Shown here: in pieces, positions 8,405 to 17,529 of the stretch
Position numbering within the stretch: the first letter of the stretch is position 1
Layout: the number at the start of each line of letters is the position of its first letter
DNA from: Pseudochryseolinea flava
Lineage (GTDB): Bacteria; Bacteroidota; Bacteroidia; Cytophagales; Cyclobacteriaceae
Direction of reading: 5' to 3'
Assembly: GCF_003286915.1 (NCBI RefSeq)
Contig: NZ_QMFY01000015.1
Location: 92,691 to 156,690, forward strand
Length of the DNA: 64,000 nt
The notes under the pieces: model-generated
Told to the model about the DNA's origin: nothing
The model's database searches: none
The model's input: the letters and a program-made list of their open reading frames with translations, nothing else
Made by a program: the position numbers and the translations under genes

Positions 8405-8758
8405 ATGACCATGAGAACATTCTTGATAATCGGATTGATCCTGTTCGGCTGTGCCAGTAAGGAGGCTGTTCCGGCTGGGATCCTAACGTCCGAGGAGATG
8501 GTGGAAATGTATTCAGAGATGTATTTGGCTGAGGAGAAGGTCAACCGAATGGGCCTTCCCCGCGATTCAGCTGTAAAAGTCTTCAAGATCATTGAGCGGA
8601 AAGTATTTGAGAAGACTAAGGTTTCGGATACTGTTTTTCGCCAATCCATTCATTATTACATGGATCGTCCGCTGGAAATGGAACAGATTTACACGGCTGT
8701 CGTTGATTCACTGAATCTGCGTGAACAGCGCACGACCGTGAAGAGTGTGAAAGAATGA
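8405..8758 (+). CDS. DUF4296 lipoprotein
   Basis: About 117 residues. The start is placed at ATG 8405 (ATG 8411 is equally good) because this puts a lipoprotein signal, ending LILFGC with Cys16, at the N-terminus; the longer frame from 8336 adds a charged leader that makes no sense. The mature part carries ILTSEEMVEMYSEMYLAEEK and later QSIHYYMDRPLEMEQIY, the DUF4296 pattern found only in Bacteroidota. Function is unknown; it is anchored by lipid in the envelope. Its stop overlaps the mutS2 start (ATGA), so the two are coupled. Confidence 0.8.
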   Translation: MTMRTFLIIGLILFGCASKEAVPAGILTSEEMVEMYSEMYLAEEKVNRMGLPRDSAVKVFKIIERKVFEKTKVSDTVFRQSIHYYMDRPLEMEQIYTAVVDSLNLREQRTTVKSVKE

Positions 8759-11127
8759 TTTATCCCGAAACTTTTGAACAGAAATTAGGCTTCGACCAAA
8801 TCAGGCAGAAGCTTGTAGCGTATTGCTTGTCGCCAGCGGGTGCCGCTTGGGTAGATAAGATGCGTTTTAGCAGTGAAGTAGATTTTGTAAAGATACTCCT
8901 GAAACAAAATTTAGAATTCCGGCAGATTTTAGAGAAAGGTGAGCCTTTCCCATCGCAGCATTTTTTCGATGCCACTGACTGGATCAAAAAGATTTCACTC
9001 GAGGGAAATTGGTTAGAAGCTGAGGAGTTTTTGCATTTGGCCTATGGATTGGAAACCATATTAGCATGCAAAACCTTTCTCGTGAAATCCGCAGAACTCT
9101 ACCCTGAGTTGCATAAACTTTCGCAGCCTGTAACGATCACGAGTCAATTGTCGCAGAAAATTTTTACGACGATTGACGATAAGGCGCAGGTAAAGGACAG
9201 TGCGAGTGCTGATCTTGGAAAAATCAGAAAGAGATTGCGTGATGAGCAATCACGACTGCGGCGATTGGCAGAGCAAATATTTCGTATGGCGGTGCAAGAG
9301 TCATGGGTTCCTGAAGGTGCACTTCCGACGATTCGCGAGGGAAGGTTAGTGATTCCTATTCAAGCGGAGCATAAACGCAAAGTGAAGGGTTTCATTTTAG
9401 ATGAGTCTGCAACTGGGCAAACCGTGTTCATGGAGCCAACGGAGATGCTAGACGCAAACAACGAGATCCGCGATCTTGAACATGCCGAGAAGCGTGAGGT
9501 CATACGAATTTTACGCGATTTAACCGGCGACTTTAGAACTCAGCTTCCTGTTTTGAATGCTGCATTTCAGTTTTTAGCCCAGATAGACTTTATCAGGGCC
9601 AAGGCTAAATTTTCTTTGGAGATTGGCGGTGATCATCCGGTGATCGAAAAACATCCTGAGTTGATTTGGTATCAGGCGAAGCATCCCTTGCTTTTTCTGA
9701 GTTTGAAAGGTAAACGAGATGTAGTTCCGTTAAATATCGAACTTGATCAACAGGATCGATTGCTGTTGGTGTCGGGGCCGAATGCGGGCGGTAAATCTGT
9801 TACACTCAAAACCGTGGGGTTGCTTCAGTACATGTTGCAATGTGGGATGTTGATTCCGCTTTCAGACCGGTCGCGTGTAGGGATTTTTAAAGACATCTTC
9901 ATTGATATCGGTGATCAGCAGTCTATCGAGAACGACTTGAGTACCTATAGCAGTCACCTTCGAAATATGAATGCGTTTATACAGCATGCCGGTGATCGTT
10001 CTTTGGTTTTGATGGATGAGCTTGGTTCTGGTACAGATCCAAATTTTGGTGGTGCCATTGCTCAAGCTATTTTGGAATCGTTGTTGAAAAAGCGCGTATG
10101 GGGTGTAGCCACAACACACTACTATAACTTGAAGTTATTTGCGGGACAACGGCAAGGTGTGAAAAATGCGGCGATGCGTTTTGATGACAAGAATCTGGTG
10201 CCGCTTTATGTATTGGATATTGGTAAACCGGGGAGTTCGTTTGCGCTGGAGATCGCACGTAAAACAGGGTTACCACAGTCGGTATTGATGGAGGCGGAGA
10301 AACTTGTCGGAAAGGATCTGGCTGGGTTTGAAACGTTGGTTCGTTCGTTGGAGAAGGAGCGTGTGCAGCTTGCGGAAAAGATCAAAAAGATGGAGCGACA
10401 AGAGGCAGATTTAAAACAATCGCTTGCGAAATATCAGACACTCTCATCAGAACTTGAAACGAAGAAGAAGGAGATTATAGGCAAAGCAAAAGAAGAAGCA
10501 GCGAATCTCTTAAAGGACACAAATCGGGAGATTGAAAAAACGATTCGACATATTCGCGAGAATCAAGCTCAGAAAACAGAAACACTTCGCGTTCGCAAGG
10601 GGCTGGAGAATCTCACCAAGAAAGTGAATACGCAGCAGGTGCAAAAAGAAAAACCTGTTCAGCAAAAGGAGGAATTGAAAGAAGGTGATCGTGTAAAATT
10701 GCTAGGTCAGGATAGTAGTGGCGTAATTCTAGCGATCCAAGGAAAAAATGCGACGGTTCAATTCGGTGAATTGAAATCGGTAACAAAACTTGATAGGCTT
10801 GAAAAGATTACGGGTGCCGTAGCAAAAGAGATGGCGTCGCGTCTGACTACATCGAGTTTGAATGTTCATGAAAAAAGATCAACGTTCAGTAACACACTGG
10901 ATATCCGCGGACGTCGTGTCGATGAGGTTCTATCCTTGGTAGATCAATTTATGGATACGGCAATTTTATTAGGGCAAAGTGAATTGAAAGTGCTTCACGG
11001 GAAAGGAGAGGGCGTCTTACGAAAAGTTGTGCGCGATCATTTACGTCGCTACAAGGAAGTCGCGTCCATAAGCGATGAGCATATTGAAAGGGGAGGCGAT
11101 GGGATTACTGTGGTGGTCTTGAAGTGA
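8755..11127 (+). CDS. mutS2: MutS2 endonuclease/ATPase
   Basis: A 790-residue protein, normal length for MutS2. It has a MutS core and lever region, Walker A GPNAGGKS at 341-348, Walker B/signature region with MDELGSGTD around 415-425, a long coiled coil (about 515-640), a KOW-like segment and a C-terminal Smr nuclease domain (about 716-790) with LDIRGRRVDE and LHGKGEGVLR. It lacks the mismatch-recognition domain. MutS2 suppresses homologous recombination by cutting branched DNA and in some bacteria acts on collided ribosomes. It follows the DUF4296 gene with a 4-bp overlap and ends in a bidirectional terminator. Confidence 0.95.
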   Translation: MIYPETFEQKLGFDQIRQKLVAYCLSPAGAAWVDKMRFSSEVDFVKILLKQNLEFRQILEKGEPFPSQHFFDATDWIKKISLEGNWLEAEEFLHLAYGLETILACKTFLVKSAELYPELHKLSQPVTITSQLSQKIFTTIDDKAQVKDSASADLGKIRKRLRDEQSRLRRLAEQIFRMAVQESWVPEGALPTIREGRLVIPIQAEHKRKVKGFILDESATGQTVFMEPTEMLDANNEIRDLEHAEKREVIRILRDLTGDFRTQLPVLNAAFQFLAQIDFIRAKAKFSLEIGGDHPVIEKHPELIWYQAKHPLLFLSLKGKRDVVPLNIELDQQDRLLLVSGPNAGGKSVTLKTVGLLQYMLQCGMLIPLSDRSRVGIFKDIFIDIGDQQSIENDLSTYSSHLRNMNAFIQHAGDRSLVLMDELGSGTDPNFGGAIAQAILESLLKKRVWGVATTHYYNLKLFAGQRQGVKNAAMRFDDKNLVPLYVLDIGKPGSSFALEIARKTGLPQSVLMEAEKLVGKDLAGFETLVRSLEKERVQLAEKIKKMERQEADLKQSLAKYQTLSSELETKKKEIIGKAKEEAANLLKDTNREIEKTIRHIRENQAQKTETLRVRKGLENLTKKVNTQQVQKEKPVQQKEELKEGDRVKLLGQDSSGVILAIQGKNATVQFGELKSVTKLDRLEKITGAVAKEMASRLTTSSLNVHEKRSTFSNTLDIRGRRVDEVLSLVDQFMDTAILLGQSELKVLHGKGEGVLRKVVRDHLRRYKEVASISDEHIERGGDGITVVVLK

Positions 11128-11144
11128 ACCTGTTATATGAAAAT

Positions 11145-11176
11145 AAAAAAGGGCTTCCGACGAGGAAGCCCTTTTT
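11145..11176. terminator. Bidirectional intrinsic terminator
   Basis: GGGCTTCC (11151-11158) pairs with GGAAGCCC (11164-11171), with six A's on the left and five T's on the right. It serves mutS2 on the plus strand and the convergent lipoprotein gene on the minus strand. Confidence 0.92.
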
Positions 11177-11192
11177 GTTATTCGATTGCGAA

Positions 11193-11660
11193 TTAATTCT
11201 TGGTAAGTGTGAATTTCCAGTCACCCTCAACAACAGCAACGCGTGCTTCGTGATCGTAATTTTCACCGGTATAGTTGTTCAAGTCGATTGATAATGTGTT
11301 ACCTGACACGCTATACGTAGCAGGAATGTTGTCACCATTCCCATGAACAAAAGTCAACTGAGAAGTAATGTCTGATCCAAATTCAAAAGTTCCGCTGGTT
11401 GGCCAAGGGCTTGCAACGATGGTACTTGCAGCGTCAAAGGCGAAAGTTTTGCCACTTGTGATAGAAAGTGTTGAATTTACGAATTCGGTTTTAGCAGCGC
11501 CCTCAAAAGACGCGGCTGTGATTTTCCATGTACCCACGAGTAACTCGAGTTGTTTGTCAGCAGCAGATGGCTCATCGCCCCCGTCAGATCCGCAGTTAGT
11601 TAAAAACAAAGCTGTGCAAACGAGCACGAGTAATGAAAGAATTCTTGAAAGATGTTTCAT
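11193..11660 (-). CDS. Lipocalin-like lipoprotein
   Basis: About 155 residues. The start is ATG at 11658-11660 because it begins a lipoprotein signal peptide (MKHLSRILSLLV...) ending LFLTNC with Cys23; the longer open frame to 11729 adds an unlikely leader. After the lipid cysteine comes GSDGGDEPS, an acidic stretch like surface-export signals of Bacteroidota lipoproteins (inference). The body, with LLVGTWKITAASFEG and a string of short beta-strands ending GDWKFTLTKN, resembles the lipocalin-like/DUF families common in this phylum. Function unknown. It is monocistronic. Confidence 0.65.
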   Translation of the reverse strand: MKHLSRILSLLVLVCTALFLTNCGSDGGDEPSAADKQLELLVGTWKITAASFEGAAKTEFVNSTLSITSGKTFAFDAASTIVASPWPTSGTFEFGSDITSQLTFVHGNGDNIPATYSVSGNTLSIDLNNYTGENYDHEARVAVVEGDWKFTLTKN

Positions 11661-11845
11661 GGGATTTAATTGTTGTTTTTGGCTTCCTCCCGCCCCGATG
11701 TCTATCCTTGCCGGAGCAGTGACTTCCAATTGGGGACGGTTCTTGTCAAACCAGTTCTAACTACGAATATGTGGGTAAAAATTATCAAAGTCAACTGTGA
11801 TAACCCGCCGGTATTGTTAATCTGCGAAAACGAGATTGTGTAACC

Positions 11846-12505
11846 TCATTTAAACTGCATAATATCAATTTTATGAGCACTTTCTGGGTATTCGGAAGAT
11901 TGATTGCTGGCAATGAGCACCATACACGTGGGGGGCAGCAAATGGAGCTGTTTCCTGTACCATTCAAACGCTTGTTGATCGAGGTTTGTACTCGGCTCGT
12001 CCAGGAAAATAATGTCGGCCTCAGTAAAAAAGGCTAGCCCTAACTTCACCCTTTGACGCATGCCAGAGGAAAAATTGGAAATGAATTTATGTCTTGCTTT
12101 ACCGAGGTATAACGTATCAATCATTTCATCGATGGATAGTCCGCGGCTCTTTCGAAGACTAAAATGGAATTTGAGTTGCTCTTCGAGTGTAAACTCTTCG
12201 ATCAAATCCATGTAGGGTGTAGCGATCGTTAGCGATTTAAAAATTTGTTCGCCATCAAGTTCCTCGGTGCAGCGGTAGTATTTGATCTCCCCGGAAGTAG
12301 GTGGTGTTTGACCCCAAAGGATTTGAAGCAATGTCGATTTTCCGGAACCGTTCGCGCCCGTAATAGCGTAGGTGTTTCCGGAAGAAAATGTATGCGTGAA
12401 GTTTCTAAAAATCCATTCGCGGTTAAAGCGTTTAGAAAGTGATGTGGTTACGATGGAAATCGGCTCTAAGGCTTTCGGCTTTTCGCTAGTGGCTCTAGAA
12501 ATCAT
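11846..12505 (-). CDS. ABC transporter ATP-binding protein without adjacent permease
   Basis: A 219-residue ABC ATPase: Walker A GANGSGKST at 50-58, signature region FSSGMRQRVKLG at about 145-156 (a divergent form of LSGGQ), Walker B ADIIFLDEP at 163-171. It is 110 bp after lpxA on the same strand, at the end of the lipid A gene block, an arrangement I recall from other Cytophagales. No permease gene is nearby, so it could partner with a distant membrane protein. Similarity to CcmA-type ATPases is limited to general ABC features. The substrate is unknown. Confidence 0.85.
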   Translation of the reverse strand: MISRATSEKPKALEPISIVTTSLSKRFNREWIFRNFTHTFSSGNTYAITGANGSGKSTLLQILWGQTPPTSGEIKYYRCTEELDGEQIFKSLTIATPYMDLIEEFTLEEQLKFHFSLRKSRGLSIDEMIDTLYLGKARHKFISNFSSGMRQRVKLGLAFFTEADIIFLDEPSTNLDQQAFEWYRKQLHLLPPTCMVLIASNQSSEYPESAHKIDIMQFK

Positions 12506-12615
12506 GATGAGCTTGATGTCTGCGCTTGCGCGACGCGTTGTTTTTTATCACCGTAAATACATGACCTTCAAAACGCTGAAGCTATGTTGAACATTGACAG
12601 GATTGTGTTGTTGCG

Positions 12616-13404
12616 CTAGTCGTTGCCGCCGTATCCTTTCATTATGCCACGCTCTGAGGTGCGAATAAATTCGAGGATGTAATCGCGTTCCGGACTTGGC
12701 GCTACTTCCTTTTCAACTAATTCGATAGCCTTTGAGTTGTTTAATCCCTTTAGGAAGATGAACCGATAGATTTCTTGGATCTCTGAAATTTTCTCAGAAG
12801 TAAAACCTCTGCGACGGAGTCCTACTGTATTAATGCCGGCATACGTGAGTGGCTCGCGTGCTGCTTTTGTGAATGGCGGAACGTCTTTACGAACGAGTGA
12901 TCCCCCTGAAAGCATAACGTGCGCACCGATTTTTACAAATTGGTGAAGGGCGCTTGCACCACCTACGATTGCCCAATCATCGATCGTTACGTGCCCTGCG
13001 ACTTGCACTGTATTCACGAGGATACAATGGTTTCCAATAATACAATCGTGCGCCACGTGTACGTAGGCCATCAACAAACAGTTCTTACCGATAACGGTCT
13101 TGTATTTATCGGTTGTTCCACGACTGATGGTTACCGATTCACGGATAACCGTATTGTCGCCGATGTGCGTTTCAGTTTGCTCACCTGCAAATTTCAAATC
13201 CTGCGGGACTGACGAAACTGAAGCGCCAGGGTATATTTTTACATTTTTGCCGAGACGAGCGCCATCCCAGATGATCGCGCCTGGACCAATCCAGCAACCA
13301 TCATCGATGACAACATCTTTTTGAACTGTGGCAAAAGGCTCGATGATAACATTGTTACCAATCTTAGCCTCGGGATGTACGTTAGCTTGTGGGAATCTGC
13401 TCAT
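12616..13404 (-). CDS. lpxA: Acyl-ACP--UDP-N-acetylglucosamine O-acyltransferase
   Basis: A 262-residue left-handed beta-helix protein with repeated hexapeptides (such as IGPGAI, IGDNTV, IGKNCL). The segment MAYVHVAHDCIIGNHCILVN (113-131) contains His119, equivalent to the catalytic His125 of E. coli LpxA. The enzyme puts a 3-hydroxyacyl chain from acyl carrier protein on UDP-GlcNAc, the first step of lipid A synthesis. Its start overlaps the end of lpxC/fabZ by 4 bp, giving translational coupling. Length and domain layout are normal. Confidence 0.96.
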   Translation of the reverse strand: MSRFPQANVHPEAKIGNNVIIEPFATVQKDVVIDDGCWIGPGAIIWDGARLGKNVKIYPGASVSSVPQDLKFAGEQTETHIGDNTVIRESVTISRGTTDKYKTVIGKNCLLMAYVHVAHDCIIGNHCILVNTVQVAGHVTIDDWAIVGGASALHQFVKIGAHVMLSGGSLVRKDVPPFTKAAREPLTYAGINTVGLRRRGFTSEKISEIQEIYRFIFLKGLNNSKAIELVEKEVAPSPERDYILEFIRTSERGIMKGYGGND

Positions 13405-14798
13405 GAATCTTTTCGAACTATACTTGCTGTCATAGTACCTTCACATACCAACGTGTTGCCAACATAAGCTCTGCCGCTCATTTTCGCGATACCACGTTTG
13501 ATTGGCGCCAATAAGTCACATTGAATGACCATCGTGTCGCCAGGAAGAACCATCTTTCTGAATCTCATATTTTCAATGCCCAAGAAGTAAGTCCAGTAGT
13601 TTTCAGGATCAGGCACTGTGTTCAATACTAAAATACCACCAATTTGAGCCATGGCTTCTACTTGGAACACACCTGGAAATACGGGATTCCCTGGGAAGTG
13701 TCCTTGGAAGAAATACTCATTCGCGGTTACGTTTTTCACCCCTGCGACACTTTCATTGTCGAGGTAAATAATTTTGTCAATCAACAAAAAGGGATAGCGA
13801 TGCGGAAGCGTCGCCGTGATCTTGTTGATGTCCATTACTGGCGGAAGGTTCGGGTTATATTTCGGTCTTCCTTTTTTGTCGGCTTCAGCCATTGCGCGCT
13901 TAAGCTTTTTGGCGAACGCAACGTTAGCAGCGTGTCCAGGACGTGCTGCAAGTACTTGGGCTTTCAACGGTCTTCCCGCAAGCGTGAGGTCTCCAACGAT
14001 GTCCAGCAGTTTGTGACGCGCTGGTTCATTTTTGTAACGGAGCTCGATATTATTAAGGATACCTTCTTGCTTCACTTCTACTTTTGGTTTGCCGAGCATC
14101 TTGGCGATGTTCGCAAGCTCGTCGTCCTTCACAACACGGTCAACAATAACGATGGCGTTGTTCAAATCTCCACCACGAATAAGGTTGTTGTTATACAACA
14201 TCTCCAATTCGTGGAGGAAGCAGAAGGTTCTACAAGAGGCAATCTCTTTCTCAAATTGTCTGATGTCAGTAATCGATGCATGTTGACTGCCGAGTACGGG
14301 CGAGTTGTAGTCGATCATTACCGTTACACGATAGTCATCGAGTGGGAGTGCGGCAATTTCGACATTGCGTGCGGCCTCACGATAGAAGATCGGCTCTTGT
14401 ACTTCAAAGAAATCGCGAAGGGCGTTTTGCTCTTCCGTGCCGGCCTCTTTTAAAACTTCAACAAACTGGATTGAGCTTCCATCCATAATCGCGCACTCAG
14501 GGCCGTCAAGTTGGATCAACACATTGTCGATCTCGAGACCCGTGAGGGCAGCCAATGTATGTTCGATAGTGCTTACACGAGCACCACTTTGTTCGATAGT
14601 CGTTCCCCTCGATACGTCGGTTACGTTATCGCAATCTGCGTCGATGATCGGAGAACCCGGAATGTCTATCCGCTGAAACTTAATACCGTGATTAGGCTTC
14701 GCGGGAAGGAATGTCATGTTCGTCTGAACACCGGTGTGAAGGCCAACGCCGGAGATGGTTACAGACTTCTGAATGGTTTGCTGTTTGATGTTAAGCAT
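13401..14798 (-). CDS. lpxC/fabZ: Bifunctional LpxC deacetylase / FabZ dehydratase
   Basis: A 465-residue fusion. Residues 1 to about 305 are LpxC, the Zn-dependent UDP-3-O-acyl-GlcNAc deacetylase, with STIEHTLAAL (zinc ligand His80) and a later HKLLDIVGDL block. Residues about 320-465 are FabZ, the 3-hydroxyacyl-ACP dehydratase, with LPHRYPFLLID, GHFPGNPVFPG and VEAMAQ holding the catalytic His and Glu. The fusion is typical of Bacteroidota and couples lipid A synthesis to fatty-acid elongation, which compete for the same hydroxyacyl-ACP. It is upstream of lpxA (4-bp overlap) and has a good promoter of its own at 14815-14845. Confidence 0.97.
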   Translation of the reverse strand: MLNIKQQTIQKSVTISGVGLHTGVQTNMTFLPAKPNHGIKFQRIDIPGSPIIDADCDNVTDVSRGTTIEQSGARVSTIEHTLAALTGLEIDNVLIQLDGPECAIMDGSSIQFVEVLKEAGTEEQNALRDFFEVQEPIFYREAARNVEIAALPLDDYRVTVMIDYNSPVLGSQHASITDIRQFEKEIASCRTFCFLHELEMLYNNNLIRGGDLNNAIVIVDRVVKDDELANIAKMLGKPKVEVKQEGILNNIELRYKNEPARHKLLDIVGDLTLAGRPLKAQVLAARPGHAANVAFAKKLKRAMAEADKKGRPKYNPNLPPVMDINKITATLPHRYPFLLIDKIIYLDNESVAGVKNVTANEYFFQGHFPGNPVFPGVFQVEAMAQIGGILVLNTVPDPENYWTYFLGIENMRFRKMVLPGDTMVIQCDLLAPIKRGIAKMSGRAYVGNTLVCEGTMTASIVRKDS

Positions 14799-14814
14799 GA
14801 TCTGGAAAAGTGGG

Positions 14815-14845
14815 CAAAGTTAACCTCATTATCCAGATAATCCAA
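14815..14845 (-). promoter_or_regulatory. Bacteroidota-type promoter of lpxC/fabZ
   Basis: The minus strand carries TTG (14845-14843), a 20-bp spacer and TAACTTTG (14822-14815), matching the -33/-7 architecture TTTG...TAnnTTTG. The ATG is at 14798, giving a leader of about 10-15 nt. Confidence 0.6.
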
Positions 14846-14884
14846 TAGTGGCCGGTTTGGCCCGCTAAAACGATTGTACGCGCT

Positions 14885-15946
14885 CTAATCAACCGATGAG
14901 TGGGCATTATTATGCTTGAGCACTTTCGATTCCAGTTCGCGCAATCGGTAATTCAAATCTGGTAGTTTCTTAAATACGGCGTACGACTTAAAATACTCTT
15001 TTATGTCGAATACAGGGTAGCCAATTAATTTCTGACCTTCTTCTTTGATTGATTTCGAAACACCTGCTTGTGCGCCAAGGCTCGTATTGTTGGCGATCAC
15101 TAAGTGTCCAGCAATTCCTACCTGGCCGGCGAGTAAACAGTTTTCGCCGATTTTTGTAGACCCCGATATCCCGGTTTGGGCAGCAATTACGGTGTGCTTA
15201 CCAACTTCAACGTTGTGAGCGATTTGGATGAGATTATCGAGCTTCACACCCTCGCGAATAATGGTCGCGTCTCCGAACATCGTAGCACAGTCGATTACAG
15301 TGTTGCCGCCAACGGTTACGTTATCTTCTATGATCACATTTCCAAGCTGTGGAATGGTCTTGTAAGAACCATCTTCTTGGGGAGCAAAGCCAAAGCCATC
15401 GCTCCCGATTACAGTGCCCGAATGGATTACGCAGTTGTTCCCGATACGGGTACCGCTATAGATTTTTACACCTGGATGAATGATTGTATTGTTTCCGATC
15501 TGGACATCGTCACCAACAAAAGCCTGCGGATGAATTTTAACATTATCACCGATCTTGACATTCGTGCCGATGTAGGAGAACGCTCCGCGATAGATATTTT
15601 TACCGGTAGTTGAATTGTCGCCGATAAAACTTGGTTGCTCAATTCCTGATTTTTGGAAACTGATGAGCTTATGATATTCTTCAAGCAATGCCGTGAAGCT
15701 GCTATAGGGGTCATCAACGAGAATAAGTGTTGATGTCACTTCTTTGCGCGCCACGAAGTCTTTCTTCACGATCACAGCCGAGGCTTGCGTTGTATAAATG
15801 TATTGCTCGTATTTAGGGTTCGACAAGAACGCGATCTGTCCAGGTTTTGCATCCTGGATTTTAGAAAGCATTTTAATCTTTGCTGATCCATCTCCTTTAA
15901 CTTCGCCGCCAAGCATGGCTGCTACTTGTGCTACGGTAAATTCCAT
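14885..15946 (-). CDS. lpxD: UDP-3-O-acylglucosamine N-acyltransferase
   Basis: A 353-residue protein with an N-terminal uridine-binding domain (about 1-100, including [20 protein letters not shown]) and a long hexapeptide beta-helix (about 105-310). The block [22 protein letters not shown] carries the expected catalytic His. LpxD transfers the second hydroxyacyl chain to the glucosamine in lipid A synthesis. It lies 86 bp upstream of lpxC/fabZ on the same strand. Length and layout are normal. Confidence 0.96.
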   Translation of the reverse strand: MEFTVAQVAAMLGGEVKGDGSAKIKMLSKIQDAKPGQIAFLSNPKYEQYIYTTQASAVIVKKDFVARKEVTSTLILVDDPYSSFTALLEEYHKLISFQKSGIEQPSFIGDNSTTGKNIYRGAFSYIGTNVKIGDNVKIHPQAFVGDDVQIGNNTIIHPGVKIYSGTRIGNNCVIHSGTVIGSDGFGFAPQEDGSYKTIPQLGNVIIEDNVTVGGNTVIDCATMFGDATIIREGVKLDNLIQIAHNVEVGKHTVIAAQTGISGSTKIGENCLLAGQVGIAGHLVIANNTSLGAQAGVSKSIKEEGQKLIGYPVFDIKEYFKSYAVFKKLPDLNYRLRELESKVLKHNNAHSSVD

Positions 15947-16081
15947 TCGTTAGGTATTTTGCATTGGCATCAGGCATTCGTTCCTTCTCACAATAAATGT
16001 CTAAATGCTCCCGCGGTTTGGTCTCAAAAAATAGGCCGGCATTGTTGGACCTGAATACTTGGTTGGCCAATGCCGGGAAAG

Positions 16082-17302
16082 TCACAAAGATACATTTTTA
16101 GGCCAGCAGAGATAGTTTTTTTTAACGATTTTACTGATTGCCTGGATGTTGGGGAGATCGGATGCCTGAGCGATGTCAAGTAGCTCGCCGCTCCGCATGT
16201 AAATATTGATTTGCTTCCCTAGTGCGTAAGCCTCATTGGTCACTTGCCCGTGCGAAAAAAGGTATGACGTTTCAGCTCTAAGTGTATTGAAGTCGCGCGA
16301 AATAGCGTCGCGAATTTTCTCTACAAATTCTCTGCTGATCGGATCGGCGCTGAGCCTGATCTGGAAGAGCTTACGCTCCAATAGCATGCGCGACAGCATC
16401 GATAAAATTCTATCGGGATGATCGCACCACAACTTGATCGCGCCCCAAATATCGTGGTCGTCGAGTTGGCCATAGGCATCTAGCAGTTCAACGCGCTCGG
16501 TAAAATTCGCCAACGTAAATTCACCCTTCAGGAAGGTCTTCAACGGATTACTCGCTGGGATATTTTCATCTGCACGCATTAGGGTTTGCGAGCGGCGTAT
16601 AACATTCACCAACATGCGCTCAGCGCTCACCGAGGTTTTATGAAGGTAAACTTGCCAATACATGAAACGACGCGCGTTCAAAAAGTTCTCGATATTGAGA
16701 ATACCTTTTTCTTCAACGACGAGTTCTTCTTTGTGAACATTGAGCATGGCAATGATGCGCTCCACGCCGATGTTTCCCTCTTGAACGCCCGTGAAAAAAC
16801 AATCACGGTTTAGATAGTCAAGACGATCGATATCGAGCTGGCTGGATACCAATTGATGGAAAAATTTTCGTTCGTAACTATTCTGGAAAATTCTAATCGT
16901 TAGGTCGAGTGCATTATTAAATTCTTGATTAAGCCGTTTCATGAATAGAAATGAAAGGCTTTCATGGTGAATGCCGGGTAATAAGCTTTCTTCTAGCGCG
17001 TGCGAAAATGGTCCATGGCCAATGTCATGAAGGAGGACGGCTAGTTGGGCAGCTTCAAACTCTGTGGCGCTGATTTCTACATTCTTCGTCCGCAGACTTT
17101 CCAAGACTTTGCCCATCAGGTGCATAGCACCAAGGGCGTGTTGGAAGCGTGTGTGGAGGGCTGCTGGATAGACTAGGTCAGTCAGTCCGAGTTGTCGAAT
17201 ATGTCGAAGGCGTTGGAAATATGGATGCTCGATAATATCAAAAGCAAGCGACCCAGGGATGGTGATGAAGCCATAGACGGGGTCGTTGATGATTTTCTTC
17301 AT
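16082..17302 (-). CDS. HD-domain phosphohydrolase (YdhJ/SAMHD1-like)
   Basis: A 406-residue protein of the HD superfamily. The metal motif is intact: RFQHALGAMHLM (His55), then LLHDIGHGPFSHALE with the H92-D93 pair and H96/H101, and a downstream SQLDIDRLDYLNRDCFF block with its conserved Asp. This places it in the dNTPase/SAMHD1-like group; the actual substrate is unproven. It lies upstream of lpxD on the same strand, a synteny I recall in the phylum, and divergent from porX. A TCGTTAA-type heptamer array starts 5 bp before its ATG. Confidence 0.88.
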   Translation of the reverse strand: MKKIINDPVYGFITIPGSLAFDIIEHPYFQRLRHIRQLGLTDLVYPAALHTRFQHALGAMHLMGKVLESLRTKNVEISATEFEAAQLAVLLHDIGHGPFSHALEESLLPGIHHESLSFLFMKRLNQEFNNALDLTIRIFQNSYERKFFHQLVSSQLDIDRLDYLNRDCFFTGVQEGNIGVERIIAMLNVHKEELVVEEKGILNIENFLNARRFMYWQVYLHKTSVSAERMLVNVIRRSQTLMRADENIPASNPLKTFLKGEFTLANFTERVELLDAYGQLDDHDIWGAIKLWCDHPDRILSMLSRMLLERKLFQIRLSADPISREFVEKIRDAISRDFNTLRAETSYLFSHGQVTNEAYALGKQINIYMRSGELLDIAQASDLPNIQAISKIVKKNYLCWPKNVSL

Positions 17303-17307
17303 GGGAG

Positions 17308-17342
17308 TCGTTAATCGCTATTCGTTAATCGTTAATCGTGAA
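17308..17342. repeat. Heptamer tandem array, unit TCGTTAA x5
   Basis: Five consecutive 7-bp units TCGTTAA, TCGCTAT, TCGTTAA, TCGTTAA, TCGTGAA. It begins 5 bp upstream of the HD gene start. The array at 17504-17524 is its inverted counterpart on the far side of the same intergenic region. Confidence 0.85.
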
Positions 17343-17503
17343 ATGCAGGTAAACGGACGAAAACGGTCTTGGTAAGATGTTTGTGTCAGGTATCAATATT
17401 TCTATGTAATTATCGGATTAACTTTTTTGTTTTCAAGATTAAACGGTAAAATTATTGGCTTTTGCCATTCAGCAAAGGCACGGATACGATTAACGTTTAA
17501 AAA

Positions 17504-17524
17504 AACGTTTAACGATTAACGACT
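17504..17524. repeat. Heptamer tandem array, unit AACGATT x3, next to porX start
   Basis: Units AACGTTT, AACGATT, AACGACT. This is the reverse complement of the TCGTTAA unit at 17308-17342 and ends 5 bp before the porX ATG, where a ribosome would bind. Confidence 0.75.
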
Positions 17525-17529
17525 AAAAA

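Noticed and set aside
13644..14453. 269-codon frame antisense to lpxC/fabZ
   Set aside because: Fully within a well-supported gene; no domain, no start context.
11846..17302. Dedicated LPS export operon
   Set aside because: Only lipid A synthesis genes and an orphan ATPase are present; no lpt or msbA-like gene was recognised.
17303..17529. Riboswitch in the HD gene / porX gap
   Set aside because: Apart from the heptamer arrays I see no known riboswitch core.
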